Counted from the stretch's first letter, positions 17,473 through 26,286 are shown. The stretch is DNA of 64,000 bases from Chitinibacter fontanus (GCF_013423785.1 NZ_CP058952.1:1763665-1827664); one strand, 5' to 3'. Notes: generated by a model from the letters alone, not told the origin. Translations and numbers: made by a program.

Positions 17473-18927
17473 ATGAATATCATTGGATATATGCAAAGAA
17501 TCGGGCGTGCGCTGATGTTGCCAGTGGCTACACTGCCTGCGGCGGCGATTTTAATGGGGATTGGCTATTGGTTGGAGTCAACTGCCCCTGGCGCGCATCA
17601 GTTAACCGGGATTCTCAGTAATGCCGGTGGTGCAATTATTGGCAATATGAGCATTTTATTTGCCGCAGGCGTGGCTTATGGCATGTCGAAAGACAAGGAT
17701 GGTGCTGCTGCCATGGCGGGGATGGTTGGGTTTTTGGTCTTAACCACCCTGCTCAGTCCGAAGGCGGTTGCCACAATTCAGGGTCTGCCCTTGGAGCAGG
17801 TGTCACCAGCCTTTGCGAAGATCAATAATCAGTTTATTGGGATTCTTTGTGGTGTGATCGCCTCGGTGTTGTACAACCGCTATGGCAGCCTTGAGCTACC
17901 CAAAGCACTCGCCTTTTTCTCGGGTAAACGTTTAGTTCCCATTTTGGTCTCCGTGGCCATGATTTTTCTGGCTATACCATTGCTGGTGCTATGGCCTTGC
18001 TTATTTGCGAGCCTTGTTAGTGTGGGTAAGCAGATTAGTGGTCTTGGTGCGCTTGGGGCGGGCTTATTTGGTTTGATTAATCGCTTGCTGATCCCAATTG
18101 GTTTGCATCACGCGTTTTATCCGGTGTTCTGGTTTGATGTAGCAGGGATTAACGATATCCCCAACTTCTTGGGCGGTGCCCGTGCCATTGCGGAAGGCCG
18201 CGCCATTCCTGGGGTTACCGGGATGTATCAGGCGGGCTTCTTCCCGATCATGATGTTTGGTTTGCCTGGTGCGGCATTGGCCATTTACCAAACCGCCAAA
18301 CCGGAAAATCGTGCCAAAGTCGGTGCTTTGATGGCTACAGCTGCGCTGTCGGCGATTTTTACTGGGATTACAGAGCCGCTCGAATTTGCCTTTATGTTTG
18401 CCGCCCCGCAACTATATGTCTTGCATGCGGTACTCACCGGTTTGTCGCTGTATATCGCTGCAAGTATGCACTGGATGGCTGGGTTTGGTTTTAGTGCCGG
18501 TTTTGTGGATTTGCTGCTCTCTAGCCAAAATCCGCTGGCAACCGGCTGGTATATGTTGCTACTGCAAGGGCTGGTGTTTTTTGGCATTTATTATGTTTCT
18601 TTCCGCTTTGCGATCCAGCGTTTCAATCTGAAAACACCGGGGCGCGAAGATGAAGAAGCCGCCCCGGCTGCCCCGGTGAGCAATGATAAAACGGCATTGG
18701 CAAAAGCGTATCTGGCTGCGCTAGGTGGCCGGGCGAATTTGCTGCAGATAGATGCTTGTATTACCCGCCTACGCTTGATGGTACGTGACATCAATATCAT
18801 TGATGAAGCCCGGATTAAAGCATTAGGCGCAGCAGGTGTTATTAAACTTAACAAAGAGAATATTCAGATTGTATTAGGTCCATTGGCAGAAATCATCGCT
18901 AATGAAATGAAATCAATTGCTGAATAA
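17473..18927 (+). CDS. nagE: PTS N-acetylglucosamine-type permease, EIICB
   Basis: A 484-residue fused IIC-IIB transporter of the glucose/GlcNAc PTS family. The IIC domain (about residues 1-375) starts MNIIGYMQRIGRALMLPVATLPAAAILMG and contains GLHHAFYPVFWF and TGITEPLEFAFMF. The IIB domain (about 410-484) carries the phosphorylated cysteine in DACITRLRL. No IIA domain is attached, so IIA must come from elsewhere, unlike E. coli NagE. It imports and phosphorylates the sugar. GAGG lies 9 nt before ATG 17473. GlcNAc rather than glucose is inferred from the sequence style and the chitin-related gene later in the window. Confidence 0.82.
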   Translation: MNIIGYMQRIGRALMLPVATLPAAAILMGIGYWLESTAPGAHQLTGILSNAGGAIIGNMSILFAAGVAYGMSKDKDGAAAMAGMVGFLVLTTLLSPKAVATIQGLPLEQVSPAFAKINNQFIGILCGVIASVLYNRYGSLELPKALAFFSGKRLVPILVSVAMIFLAIPLLVLWPCLFASLVSVGKQISGLGALGAGLFGLINRLLIPIGLHHAFYPVFWFDVAGINDIPNFLGGARAIAEGRAIPGVTGMYQAGFFPIMMFGLPGAALAIYQTAKPENRAKVGALMATAALSAIFTGITEPLEFAFMFAAPQLYVLHAVLTGLSLYIAASMHWMAGFGFSAGFVDLLLSSQNPLATGWYMLLLQGLVFFGIYYVSFRFAIQRFNLKTPGREDEEAAPAAPVSNDKTALAKAYLAALGGRANLLQIDACITRLRLMVRDINIIDEARIKALGAAGVIKLNKENIQIVLGPLAEIIANEMKSIAE

Positions 18928-18944
18928 TAAAGCAGGTGATGAAA

Positions 18945-19343
18945 ATGCATAAAGATAGTGAATTGGCGAGGATTCGATGCCGACAATGCATTTTAGTCTT
19001 CTCATATGTATTCATTGCAATTAGTACATTCATATCATTTTATTTAGTCAGTGAGATGGGGGTTAGGGATGGATTAGCATGGCTGACGATCACTGCAATG
19101 TTATGGGCACCTAATGTCGTGATGGCAATTTGGCTGAAGGTCTTGAATCGTAGAAAGAATAAGTCATTTATTCCATGGTCAATTGCAATACTGATCGCAA
19201 TAATTATTGAGCCAATCATGTTGTTTGATGCTGTGTATATACATCCGGACCCACAAAGCCCAATTGTGATTATGCTTATCCCCGTGTTGCAGATTCTGAT
19301 TCTCGTAGGTGCGGTACCTATTATGATGTGGTTTGAATATTAA
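18945..19343 (+). CDS. Hypothetical four-helix membrane protein
   Basis: About 132 residues with four hydrophobic segments (CILVFSYVFIAISTFISFYL, LTITAMLWAPNVVMAIWL, PWSIAILIAIIIEPIMLF, IVIMLIPVLQILILVGAVPIM). AGG lies 8 nt before ATG 18945; GTG 18936 and ATG 18939 are alternatives. It follows nagE by 17 bp and may be cotranscribed. More AT-rich than its neighbours. No family recognised. Confidence 0.55.
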   Translation: MHKDSELARIRCRQCILVFSYVFIAISTFISFYLVSEMGVRDGLAWLTITAMLWAPNVVMAIWLKVLNRRKNKSFIPWSIAILIAIIIEPIMLFDAVYIHPDPQSPIVIMLIPVLQILILVGAVPIMMWFEY

Positions 19344-19365
19344 TATCATTCTTAAGGAGTAAATC

Positions 19366-19641
19366 ATGGACAATATGACGTATATGTTTGGTGGCCTATT
19401 TGGTGTATTGAGTGCAATCGTAATAGGCTTATTGATTGGTGTTATTGCTAAAATATTGCTGCCCGGTCGAGATACTGCTGGTTGGTGTATGACTTGTCTG
19501 ATCGGTATTGCTGGTAGCTGGTTGGGGCATTTAATATTTAATGTTTTTGGTGCGCAAAGTACAAAATCGGGAATAATTGGCGCGGTATTTGGAGCCATGT
19601 TGCTGCATTTGATTTATCGAGTAATAAAGAAAAATGCCTAA
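19366..19641 (+). CDS. GlsB/YeaQ/YmgE family stress-response membrane protein
   Basis: A 91-residue transglycosylase-associated-type membrane protein with the family pattern GLLIGVIAKILLPGRDTAGW followed by glycine-rich helices (LIGIAGSWLGHLIF, IIGAVFGAMLLHLIYRVI). Such proteins rise during stress or stationary phase; the exact role is unknown. AAGGAG precedes the ATG. It ends at a long bidirectional terminator. Confidence 0.85.
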   Translation: MDNMTYMFGGLFGVLSAIVIGLLIGVIAKILLPGRDTAGWCMTCLIGIAGSWLGHLIFNVFGAQSTKSGIIGAVFGAMLLHLIYRVIKKNA

Positions 19642-19660
19642 CTAATTTGTGGATTGTATT

Positions 19661-19700
19661 CCCAAATAAAAAGACCGCTGAGGCGGTCTTTTTATTTGGG
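19661..19700. terminator. Long bidirectional terminator
   Basis: An 18-bp perfect stem (CCCAAATAAAAAGACCGC and its complement) around loop TGAG. A and T tracts on both sides serve both the GlsB-like gene and the CPBP gene. Confidence 0.92.
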
Positions 19701-19721
19701 CGTAAACAGCTGAGGATTGAC

Positions 19722-20588
19722 TTAATCTTGTCTGCGCCAGCTAGGGGGCTGAATTAGCCCTCGGCGTACCGTTAAACTAAGCATAGCTAGCGTTGCCAGC
19801 AGGCACACTATCATCGCAATCCACGAGCCTTCCATGCCCGCCGAGCCGCCAGTGAGATACTCTGGCCCTTGAACGGTGATTTTGAATAAGCCTGCCGCGG
19901 GCTCTCCGCCCGAAATGGCGCCAGAAAAGACTTTACCCATCGTGTAGTTCCACGCCATATGCAGCCCGATCCCCATCCAGAGGCAGCGCGTTAACATCAG
20001 CGGTGCGGCGAGCATGGGGCCAAAAATCAGCACAATGGATGCAATCCCCGCAAAAGACTCACCTGCGTTAGCAAGATGGACAAGGCCAAAAATCAGCGAC
20101 GAAATGGCCAATGCTAACCAACTGCCGAGTACGCGTTCCAGCACGAGGAAAATCGCGCCACGGAATGCGAGCTCTTCAAATAGCGGCACTGAAAATGCCG
20201 CAGCAGAAGGCATTAAATTCGACCAGCTATCGAGCCCGCCAAACTGATACACGCCGAGCAAAGCGGCGATCAACACGCACAATGAATGTAGGCCAAAGCC
20301 CAGTAATAGGCCGATCAATAATTCACGTCCCAGCTTGGCCAGTGCTAATTCCTGCAACGCTCTGCGCTCCAGCCAATAAGTCAGGCTGCAGTAGACCAGA
20401 AGCAAGTTGGCGACGATCGGAATGGCACTCGCAAGACGGGTGATGGGTGACTGCCCAAACGTTTGCATAAAAACGATGCCGGCTAAATGGACAAACATCA
20501 AGCTGAAGTACATCACGGCAATTTGAATCGGGGGAAATCGCAGTAGACGGCGCAAGGGCTCGAATGGGGCAGTTGATGTTGTATTCAT
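19722..20588 (-). CDS. CPBP family intramembrane metalloprotease
   Basis: A 288-residue membrane protein with about eight helices. The CPBP (CAAX protease/Abi) signatures are EELAFRGAIF (residue about 140, motif EExxxR), a FGLVHLAN histidine motif, and the third motif HMAWNY. Bacterial members are linked to bacteriocin self-immunity or prenyl-peptide processing, but no bacteriocin gene adjoins here. The substrate is unknown. Confidence 0.85.
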   Translation of the reverse strand: MNTTSTAPFEPLRRLLRFPPIQIAVMYFSLMFVHLAGIVFMQTFGQSPITRLASAIPIVANLLLVYCSLTYWLERRALQELALAKLGRELLIGLLLGFGLHSLCVLIAALLGVYQFGGLDSWSNLMPSAAAFSVPLFEELAFRGAIFLVLERVLGSWLALAISSLIFGLVHLANAGESFAGIASIVLIFGPMLAAPLMLTRCLWMGIGLHMAWNYTMGKVFSGAISGGEPAAGLFKITVQGPEYLTGGSAGMEGSWIAMIVCLLATLAMLSLTVRRGLIQPPSWRRQD

Positions 20589-20759
20589 GGTCTAGCTCCA
20601 CATCTGAATGGTGAGTAATCCAATTACTTACATCAAATATACCCCGGAATTGCTAACTATTGATGGCATGGCGCAGTTCCACTGTGTCTTGAATACACAA
20701 CCATAGGCCGAGCCAAGGATTCGATTGTATTTTTAGTCTCTTCAATACCCTGCTATTGA

Positions 20760-20808
20760 GGGTATATGCCTCAAATCGATAATTTAATAGTCGCTTAGTG
20801 AGATACCC
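20760..20808 (+). repeat. 49-bp GGGTAT...ATACCC element, copy 5
   Basis: Perfect ends GGGTAT and ATACCC. The right end overlaps the last codons of the MFS gene (minus strand), so the element supplies part of its 3' end. An AATACCC just upstream (20744-20750) makes a second hairpin with its left end. Confidence 0.7.
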
Positions 20809-22024
20809 CGCCATCCAGCTTGATAGCTACCACTCGATAAGCCAGCCAGGCACCTATGCCACAAAATGCCAAGGTGCTCGCCAGCGGCAGGCTGCTGCCG
20901 TCGTGCCAGATGCCCATCAGAATGCCGGCTACGGTTGCAATGCTAAATTGCATCGTGCCCATTAAGGCCGAGGCCAGCCCTGCTTGCGCGCCATGATGCG
21001 CCAGTGCGCCGGCCGTGGAGTTGGGCGCAGCAAAGCCTAGCGACATTAGATACAGATAAATGCAGCCGACCAGTAGCCAAAATGGCGGCTGGGTCAGCAA
21101 GCTGGTGAGCAGCAACACCCCGCTGGCCAGTGCCAGCGTTAGCGTTGAGCGCTGCAATAATTGATCAATCGAGCGGCTTCGTAGCGCTCGCGCATTAAAC
21201 TGGCTGGCGATGATGTAACACGCGGCAATACTGCCAAAGGTCAGGCTGTATTGCGTTGGGCTCAGGCCATACACCTTCATCATCACAATCGGCGAACCGG
21301 TGATATAGGCAAATAAGCCAGCGACGGCCAAGCCACCGGTCAGTGCATAGCCCATAAAATGGCGGTCACGCAGCAGCTCACGATAGGCCATTAGGATGCC
21401 GCCGAGATGAAAACGTTGGTCTTGTTTGGCCGGACGCGATTCGGGCAGCAGATAATGCATTGCGATCAGGCAGAGCAGCGCAAATACCGCCAGCAAGCCA
21501 AAAATCGCCCGCCAGCTGCTCACACCGACCACCCAGCTACCCAGCAGCGGCGCGAGAATTGGTGCGATCCCCATCACCAATACCAAGGATGAATACACTT
21601 GCGCGGCCATCCGTGGCTCGCAGCGATCACGCACCACGGCACGGGCAATCACCATGCCGGCGCAGCCGCCCAGCGCTTGGATAAAGCGCAGCGCAATCAA
21701 GGCCTCAATGCTGGTGGCCAGCGCGCAGCCGATTGAGGCCAGCAAATACACGCCTAGCCCGATGAGCAGCGGCGGTTTGCGGCCAAAATGATCTGAAAGC
21801 GGGCCGTATAAAATCTGCCCTAGTGCCAAGCCGATAAAGTAGCTCGCCAAGGTGAGCTGTACCGTACCGTCATCGGCGTGCAGGCCACTGGCAATCGCAG
21901 GCAGACCCGGCAAATACATATCGATCGATAAGGGCCCCAGCGCGGTGAGTGCTGCAAGCAACAAAATCCAGCCCGCAAAGCGGTTATGGTGTGGCACAGC
22001 AGCGGGGCTTGGGATGGCATTCAT
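20795..22024 (-). CDS. Bcr/CflA-family multidrug efflux MFS transporter
   Basis: A 409-residue major facilitator with 12 predicted helices. DHA1-family features are LGPLSIDMYLPGLPAIA in helix 1, LGQILYGPLSDHFGRKPPLLIG (motif A), and RFIQALGGCAGMVIARAVVRD (motif B region). It exports drugs such as bicyclomycin or chloramphenicol by proton antiport in characterised relatives. Its whole 5' leader is formed by a 49-bp repeat (22025-22073), and another repeat overlaps its 3' end. Substrate unknown. Confidence 0.9.
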   Translation of the reverse strand: MNAIPSPAAVPHHNRFAGWILLLAALTALGPLSIDMYLPGLPAIASGLHADDGTVQLTLASYFIGLALGQILYGPLSDHFGRKPPLLIGLGVYLLASIGCALATSIEALIALRFIQALGGCAGMVIARAVVRDRCEPRMAAQVYSSLVLVMGIAPILAPLLGSWVVGVSSWRAIFGLLAVFALLCLIAMHYLLPESRPAKQDQRFHLGGILMAYRELLRDRHFMGYALTGGLAVAGLFAYITGSPIVMMKVYGLSPTQYSLTFGSIAACYIIASQFNARALRSRSIDQLLQRSTLTLALASGVLLLTSLLTQPPFWLLVGCIYLYLMSLGFAAPNSTAGALAHHGAQAGLASALMGTMQFSIATVAGILMGIWHDGSSLPLASTLAFCGIGAWLAYRVVAIKLDGGVSH

Positions 22025-22073
22025 GGGTATATCTCTTAATGCTTTTTGCTGACTGGCTTGGGTGTATATACCT
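22025..22073 (+). repeat. 49-bp GGGTAT...ATACCT element, copy 6
   Basis: GGGTATATC at the left and GTATATACCT at the right. It abuts the MFS start codon, so the MFS ribosome binding region (AAGAGA on the minus strand) lies inside the element. Confidence 0.72.
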
Positions 22074-22330
22074 TTGCTTAGTCAGCGACTGATGGGGCTT
22101 GCGGGCAACCGATTATTTAATGCCGAAGGCATCAGCACTGCAAGTGTAAAAGTACCGCTACGCTCTATTTGCGGGTAATCCTGCCTGTATCTCTATGGCC
22201 GGGCGGTATAAAATAGCCCCATTGTTAGCACGAGCTCGGCTCGAGTGCGCTCGGGCATCGTGGCCTTATGATAGGTGCGGTGCCATTTTTATTGATCCCC
22301 CAGACTGTTCTTCTGGAAAGGAAAGCCCTT
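22074..22330. other. Intergenic region between the MFS gene and queE
   Basis: With the repeat this gene-free stretch is 306 bp. It contains a GC-rich overlapping inverted repeat (GAGCTCGGCTCGAG, about 22231-22244) and a TATAAAAT (22207-22214) that may be the queE -10. I see no preQ1 riboswitch fold and no small gene. The open frame starting at 22268 is just an upstream extension of queE. Confidence 0.5.
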
Positions 22331-22975
22331 ATGCGCGAAGCGTTGCGTATCACCGAAATATTCCACTCGCTGCAAGGCGAAACCAGCCGAATCGGCCTGC
22401 CGACGGTGTTTGTCCGTCTGACTGGTTGTCCGATGCGTTGTACCTACTGCGATAGCGCGTATGCGTTCACCGGCGGTAAAACCATGACTTTGGACGAGAT
22501 CATGGCGCAGATTGAGAGCTACGGCTGTAAAACCGTCTGTGTCACCGGCGGCGAGCCATTGGCGCAAAAGCCGGTTCATCTGCTATTCAAACGCCTGTGC
22601 GATGCCGGCTACAGCGTCAGCACCGAAACCGGCGGCGGCCAACCCATTGATTGCGTCGACCCGCGCGTGTCGCGCATCTTGGATATTAAAACGCCCAAAT
22701 CAGGCGAAATGGGCAATATGCTGTGGGCCAATGTTGACGCAGTGACCGAGCATGATGAAATCAAATTTGTACTGGTTGATCGCAGCGATTACGAATGGGC
22801 GCGCGATTATGTGCGCGAGCATCGCTTAAATGAGAAAGCGCCGGTGATTTTCTCTCCGGTGTGGGAAAGCCTGAAACCCGTCGATCTGGCCGACTGGGTG
22901 ATCGCCGACAAGCTGCCGGTGCGGGTGCAAGTGCAGTTACATAAATTACTCTGGGGTGAAAAACCGGGGGTATAA
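22331..22975 (+). CDS. queE: 7-carboxy-7-deazaguanine synthase QueE
   Basis: A 214-residue radical-SAM enzyme that converts 6-carboxytetrahydropterin to 7-carboxy-7-deazaguanine in queuosine synthesis. The [4Fe-4S] ligands are in CPMRCTYC (CxxxCxxC, about residues 34-41); TGGEPLAQ is the SAM-binding GGE motif. ATG 22331 has GGAAAGG upstream and gives the family N-terminus [16 protein letters not shown]. The stop codon lies inside a 49-bp repeat. Followed by queC and, after a gap, a tRNA-Gln. Gln tRNA with a TTG anticodon does not itself carry queuosine. Confidence 0.95.
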   Translation: MREALRITEIFHSLQGETSRIGLPTVFVRLTGCPMRCTYCDSAYAFTGGKTMTLDEIMAQIESYGCKTVCVTGGEPLAQKPVHLLFKRLCDAGYSVSTETGGGQPIDCVDPRVSRILDIKTPKSGEMGNMLWANVDAVTEHDEIKFVLVDRSDYEWARDYVREHRLNEKAPVIFSPVWESLKPVDLADWVIADKLPVRVQVQLHKLLWGEKPGV

Positions 22976-23016
22976 ATCTTCGGCCTATCTTTATCCTATC
23001 TTGTGTTGATATACCC
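22968..23016 (+). repeat. 49-bp GGGTAT...ATACCC element, copy 7
   Basis: Perfect terminal GGGTAT/ATACCC, extended to GGGGTATA and TATACCCC. The queE stop codon (22973-22975) is within its left end, and its right end is just before the queC ribosome binding site. Confidence 0.75.
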
Positions 23017-23031
23017 CATGTGGAGTTTGTG

Positions 23032-23715
23032 ATGAACAAAAAAGCGATTATTTTATTATCCGGTGGGCTCGATTCAGCTACCTGTTTGGCGATGGCTAAA
23101 GCGGCGGGCTTTGATTGCTACGCGCTGTCGTTTGATTATGGCCAGCGCCACAATGCCGAACTAGAAGCGGCTAAGCGTGTCGCTCAGTCGCTCGGCGCAG
23201 TTGAGCATCGCGTGATCAAAATTGATCTGGCTGCTTTTGGTGGCTCGGCGCTGACCGATGCCAATATCGCCGTGCCAGTAAATGGCGCGATGGATGATGA
23301 AATCCCCGTGACCTATGTACCCGCGCGCAATACGGTGCTGTTGTCGTACGCGCTGGCGTGGTCCGAAGTGCTGAAAGCCGATGATATTTATATTGGCGTG
23401 AATGCGGTTGATTATTCCGGCTACCCTGATTGCCGCCCCGAATACATTTCGGCGTTTCAAGCGATGGCGCGTTTGGCGACCAAGGTCGGCGTTGAAGGCT
23501 CGGCCTTGCATATCCATACGCCGCTGATTCGGTTGAGCAAGGCGCAAATTGTTGCCGAAGGTTTGAAACTGGGCGTTGATTACAGCCTCACCACGACCTG
23601 CTACCAAGCGAACGATGCCGGTGAAGCGTGTGGTGTGTGTGACGCATGCCGTTTGCGCGCCGCTGGTTTTGCCGCTGCTGGCGTAGCTGACCCAACGCGC
23701 TACCAAGCAAAATAA
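23032..23715 (+). CDS. queC: 7-cyano-7-deazaguanine synthase QueC
   Basis: A 227-residue ATP-dependent enzyme that turns 7-carboxy-7-deazaguanine into preQ0. The PP-loop [10 protein letters not shown] lies near residue 10, [15 protein letters not shown] near 90, and a zinc site is formed by the C-terminal cysteines [26 protein letters not shown] precedes ATG 23032; the open frame from 23020 adds only four residues. Forms a queuosine pair with queE. Confidence 0.96.
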   Translation: MNKKAIILLSGGLDSATCLAMAKAAGFDCYALSFDYGQRHNAELEAAKRVAQSLGAVEHRVIKIDLAAFGGSALTDANIAVPVNGAMDDEIPVTYVPARNTVLLSYALAWSEVLKADDIYIGVNAVDYSGYPDCRPEYISAFQAMARLATKVGVEGSALHIHTPLIRLSKAQIVAEGLKLGVDYSLTTTCYQANDAGEACGVCDACRLRAAGFAAAGVADPTRYQAK

Positions 23716-23743
23716 CGCTCAGCAAATAAATTTGAAAAAGTGC

Positions 23744-23772
23744 TTGCCAAGCTGAAAAATGGCGTATACAAT
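23744..23772 (+). promoter_or_regulatory. Promoter of tRNA-Gln
   Basis: TTGCCA (23744-23749), a 17-bp spacer and TACAAT (23767-23772) stand 13 bp before the tRNA. TATACAAT overlaps as an extended -10. Confidence 0.65.
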
Positions 23773-23785
23773 GCGCAGCCTAAGT

Positions 23786-23862
23786 AGGGGAGTCGCCAAG
23801 TTGGTTAAGGCATCGGATTTTGATTCCGACATGCGAAGGTTCGAATCCTTCTTCCCCTGCCA
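23786..23862 (+). tRNA. tRNA-Gln (anticodon TTG)
   Basis: A 77-nt cloverleaf can be folded by eye: acceptor AGGGGAG with TTCCCCT, D stem GCC/GGC, anticodon stem TCGGA/TCCGA around loop TTTTGAT with anticodon TTG, T arm GAAGG-TTCGAAT-CCTTC, discriminator G and encoded CCA. It reads CAA codons (and CAG by wobble). Confidence 0.96.
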
Positions 23863-23870
23863 ATCAATCA

Positions 23871-23905
23871 AGCCGCCAAACGATAAAACGTTGAGCGGCT
23901 TTTTT
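23871..23905 (+). terminator. Terminator after tRNA-Gln
   Basis: AGCCGC and GCGGCT close an 18-nt loop and are followed by TTTTT. Confidence 0.75.
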
Positions 23906-24024
23906 GTTGCCCTTTTTTCTCCGATGGCTGTTCAGCTTTACTTCGATTATCCCAACTATTACTTTGCTATTTCTGCGCAGTATTGGCTGCGTTCGCAATA
24001 GTATTGCTCATTGAGGGGTATGAA

Positions 24025-24621
24025 ATGTTTTTTATACAGATACCGGGGCGCTGGCTCGCGAGTTGGCAGCTGCGGTTTGTGTTGGCGCTGCTGCTGACGT
24101 TTTTTGGGCCCAGCGTAATCATCATGCATGAAGTGGTGTTTCTATTTGTGTTGCCTATGCTGGTCGGGATGCTGATCGCAGGTTGGAAACAAAAAGGCAT
24201 TGCGGTATCTGAAACCGAGGGCTTGCGTGCGTATTTTCTGACTTCGGTTGGGGTGCTGCACGAACAACAGCAAGCATTTAAAAATGCTTGGTTTGCCTCT
24301 CCTATACAGTTACAGAAGCGCTTACTGACCTTGGTCGGATTGAAATTAGCTGCGCACGGCGGCCTGCTGTATGGTCTCTACGGCCAACTGCATTGGGCGG
24401 ATGAGTGGTATGCCAATCTGGCTACGCTACTGATCGTGCTTTACATGCTATATGCCTTGCTCCGTACGCTGTCGTTGTTGCTGCTGGTATGCAAGGCGCA
24501 ATATCAAGTGATCGAAGGGCATTTAGAGGCGCAAACTTGGTTTACCTTTGCGCATTCAGTTCGACAGCAACCTCGCACGTTTTTCAATCTGTTATTTGCC
24601 GATTTGGAATCCGCGCTCTAA
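24025..24621 (+). CDS. Hypothetical membrane protein
   Basis: A 198-residue protein with an amphipathic start (MFFIQIPGRWLASWQLRF) and about four membrane helices (LALLLTFFGPSVIIMHEVVFLFVLPMLVGMLI in two, LLTLVGLKLAAHGGLLYGLY, LATLLIVLYMLYALLRTLSLLLLV). GAGGGG lies 6 nt before ATG 24025. The open frame from 23983 would need a TTG start. No family recognised; it stands alone between the tRNA terminator and a convergent gene. Confidence 0.6.
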   Translation: MFFIQIPGRWLASWQLRFVLALLLTFFGPSVIIMHEVVFLFVLPMLVGMLIAGWKQKGIAVSETEGLRAYFLTSVGVLHEQQQAFKNAWFASPIQLQKRLLTLVGLKLAAHGGLLYGLYGQLHWADEWYANLATLLIVLYMLYALLRTLSLLLLVCKAQYQVIEGHLEAQTWFTFAHSVRQQPRTFFNLLFADLESAL

Positions 24622-24677
24622 TGCCGAAAAGCGGGTTAGTGCTAGCTAGCGCATACAACGGCGGGATATACCTATCG

Positions 24678-24726
24678 CTGTATGCCTTGCAAGCTTATTT
24701 AAGCATTGATCTAAACAAAGATACCC
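24678..24726 (+). repeat. 49-bp element, copy 8
   Basis: Left end CTGTAT (4 of 6 matches) and perfect right end ATACCC, 4 bp from the stop of the next minus-strand gene. Confidence 0.5.
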
Positions 24727-24729
24727 GCC

Positions 24730-25293
24730 TTATAGGCGACCTTCATTGACCAGTGATTGCACATTCAGCAGTTTGCCATTCTGATCAAAATTGCACTGGA
24801 AGGGTTTTTTGCCTTGATTGCCTAAATCACCGGTGCCCTTCATTGCATAGCCATTGGCGGTGGTAAAGGCTTTGCTAGTCTGAATATAGATGGGCTTGGT
24901 ATTAAATTGCTCAGCGGCTTCGCCTTTGCAATAGGCGCTCATATTTTTGGGTAAGGCGGTGGTCTTTTTGGGGGCTGGAGTTGCAGCGGCCTGTTGATTC
25001 AACTTGGCTTCAGAGCACATGCCGTTGGCGCCATGCTTGCCGGTATAGCTCACAATGCGCGAGCCGTCGGGGTTGCTGGCTACGGCGATACCCACGCCTT
25101 GCCCACTTACTTCAAAATAATTTTCATTCATCACTTTAATTTTGGCCTTTTTGCCATTGATAAAGGCATAGCCACCGTCGGCAACGTGCAGCTCAATCCC
25201 GGTTGGGCACGTGTAATTCATCGTGGGGATTGCGGCTTGGGCTGTACCGGCAATGAGTAGTGCACAGCATGACATCAGGAGTGGTTTTAACAT
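24730..25293 (-). CDS. Secreted protein, possibly lysozyme-inhibitor-like N-terminal half
   Basis: A 187-residue exported protein. The signal peptide is MLKPLLMSCCALLIAGTAQA. The first half (MNYTCPTGIELHVADGGYAF, then a GMC cysteine near residue 93) recalls small beta-barrel inhibitors such as MliC, but the match is weak. An Ala/Pro/Lys linker leads to a second half with YCKGEAAEQFNTKPIYIQTSKAF and a closing CNF. Four mature cysteines could form two disulfides. Function not assigned. Confidence 0.55.
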   Translation of the reverse strand: MLKPLLMSCCALLIAGTAQAAIPTMNYTCPTGIELHVADGGYAFINGKKAKIKVMNENYFEVSGQGVGIAVASNPDGSRIVSYTGKHGANGMCSEAKLNQQAAATPAPKKTTALPKNMSAYCKGEAAEQFNTKPIYIQTSKAFTTANGYAMKGTGDLGNQGKKPFQCNFDQNGKLLNVQSLVNEGRL

Positions 25294-25440
25294 GAGGTTC
25301 TTCCTATCCGTAAATTAGGTAAATGGTGGAGGGAGCTGCGATAAATAATCATCATTTATTCGGTCTGGTTGAGTAATGGCTAACCGAACTGGGTTTGTGA
25401 TTTGCCTTGGATCAAGCTGCACATGGTGTGCCAATGGCGC

Positions 25441-26286
25441 TTATGAACATTGATTCATTCCCACCACAATGGGCATCTGGAAGCGCCCGTCTTTGGTGGT
25501 GACGCTCACGCATTCCTGTGCATCATCATTCACCCATAACACACTACTGCTGCGCCAGCCTTTATTGCCATCAATTTCATGAAAACCGCGATCTATTAAT
25601 TCCTGTTCACCCGATGAGGCACGGATATTATTTAAATCGGAAACTTTGATGTAGCGTTGATTGCTGCCGTAATTGTGGAAACTATTATTGTGATGATTGT
25701 AGCCATTATCGCTGTAGCGGTTATATGAATCATTTCGCTCATTGCGGGCAGCCTCGTAGCCATTATTGTAGGCATCAGAATGAGAGCCGTAGCGATGATA
25801 ATTATTGCGACCATCATTGTAGCCTTGATCATATTCTTCATTGTTACGGGCTTCTTTTTCGCGATCTTGCTGTTTATGCTTATTATGATTGGCAATGGCT
25901 GCAATGCCGGCAATGGCAGCTGCGCCTGCGAGTAGGCCTACTACTGGGCTAATACTTGATTTGCTGGTGATATACGGGTCGCAATCGTTTTTTGATACAT
26001 CATAAATGGACGTGGTTTTGCTGAATTTCTCATTAGTCACGACACAGTCTTTTTGTTCGGCATTCCACCAAATAACTTGGTTTTGGTTGTTATTCAACTC
26101 ATTATGAATTTTGCTATACCCTCGTGATTCCAGTTCACTATGGGTGCTGCTCGCCGTCGTGCCGTTTAAATATTTAAATTCGTTATTGGCAGCACCTGCG
26201 GTGATTGAGGTAAAGCCAATTGCAGTTGCAACTGCAATATTAATCAAACTAAAACCAAGTGTATTTGGTAATGACATTTTGTTCAC
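25441..26286 (-). CDS. Exported protein with two copies of a cysteine-paired domain
   Basis: A 281-residue protein with an N-terminal hydrophobic signal. Residues about 38-98 (LNGTTASSTHSELESRGYSKI ... WWNAEQKDCVV ... SKNDC) and about 215-280 (LNNIRASSGEQELIDRGFHEI ... LWVNDDAQECVSV ... GMNQC) are two copies of the same domain, each with two cysteines. Between them lie a glycine/alanine hydrophobic hairpin (VVGLLAGAAAIAGIAAIA) and a 75-residue stretch rich in Asn, Tyr, His and Arg. The domain layout suggests membrane-associated binding; no function is known to me. Confidence 0.6.
   Translation of the reverse strand: MNKMSLPNTLGFSLINIAVATAIGFTSITAGAANNEFKYLNGTTASSTHSELESRGYSKIHNELNNNQNQVIWWNAEQKDCVVTNEKFSKTTSIYDVSKNDCDPYITSKSSISPVVGLLAGAAAIAGIAAIANHNKHKQQDREKEARNNEEYDQGYNDGRNNYHRYGSHSDAYNNGYEAARNERNDSYNRYSDNGYNHHNNSFHNYGSNQRYIKVSDLNNIRASSGEQELIDRGFHEIDGNKGWRSSSVLWVNDDAQECVSVTTKDGRFQMPIVVGMNQCS

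Noticed and set aside
16162..18927. Prophage or genomic island around the S24-type repressor
   Set aside because: No integrase, structural, lysis or attachment-site signals; the neighbouring genes are a secreted protein and a PTS permease.
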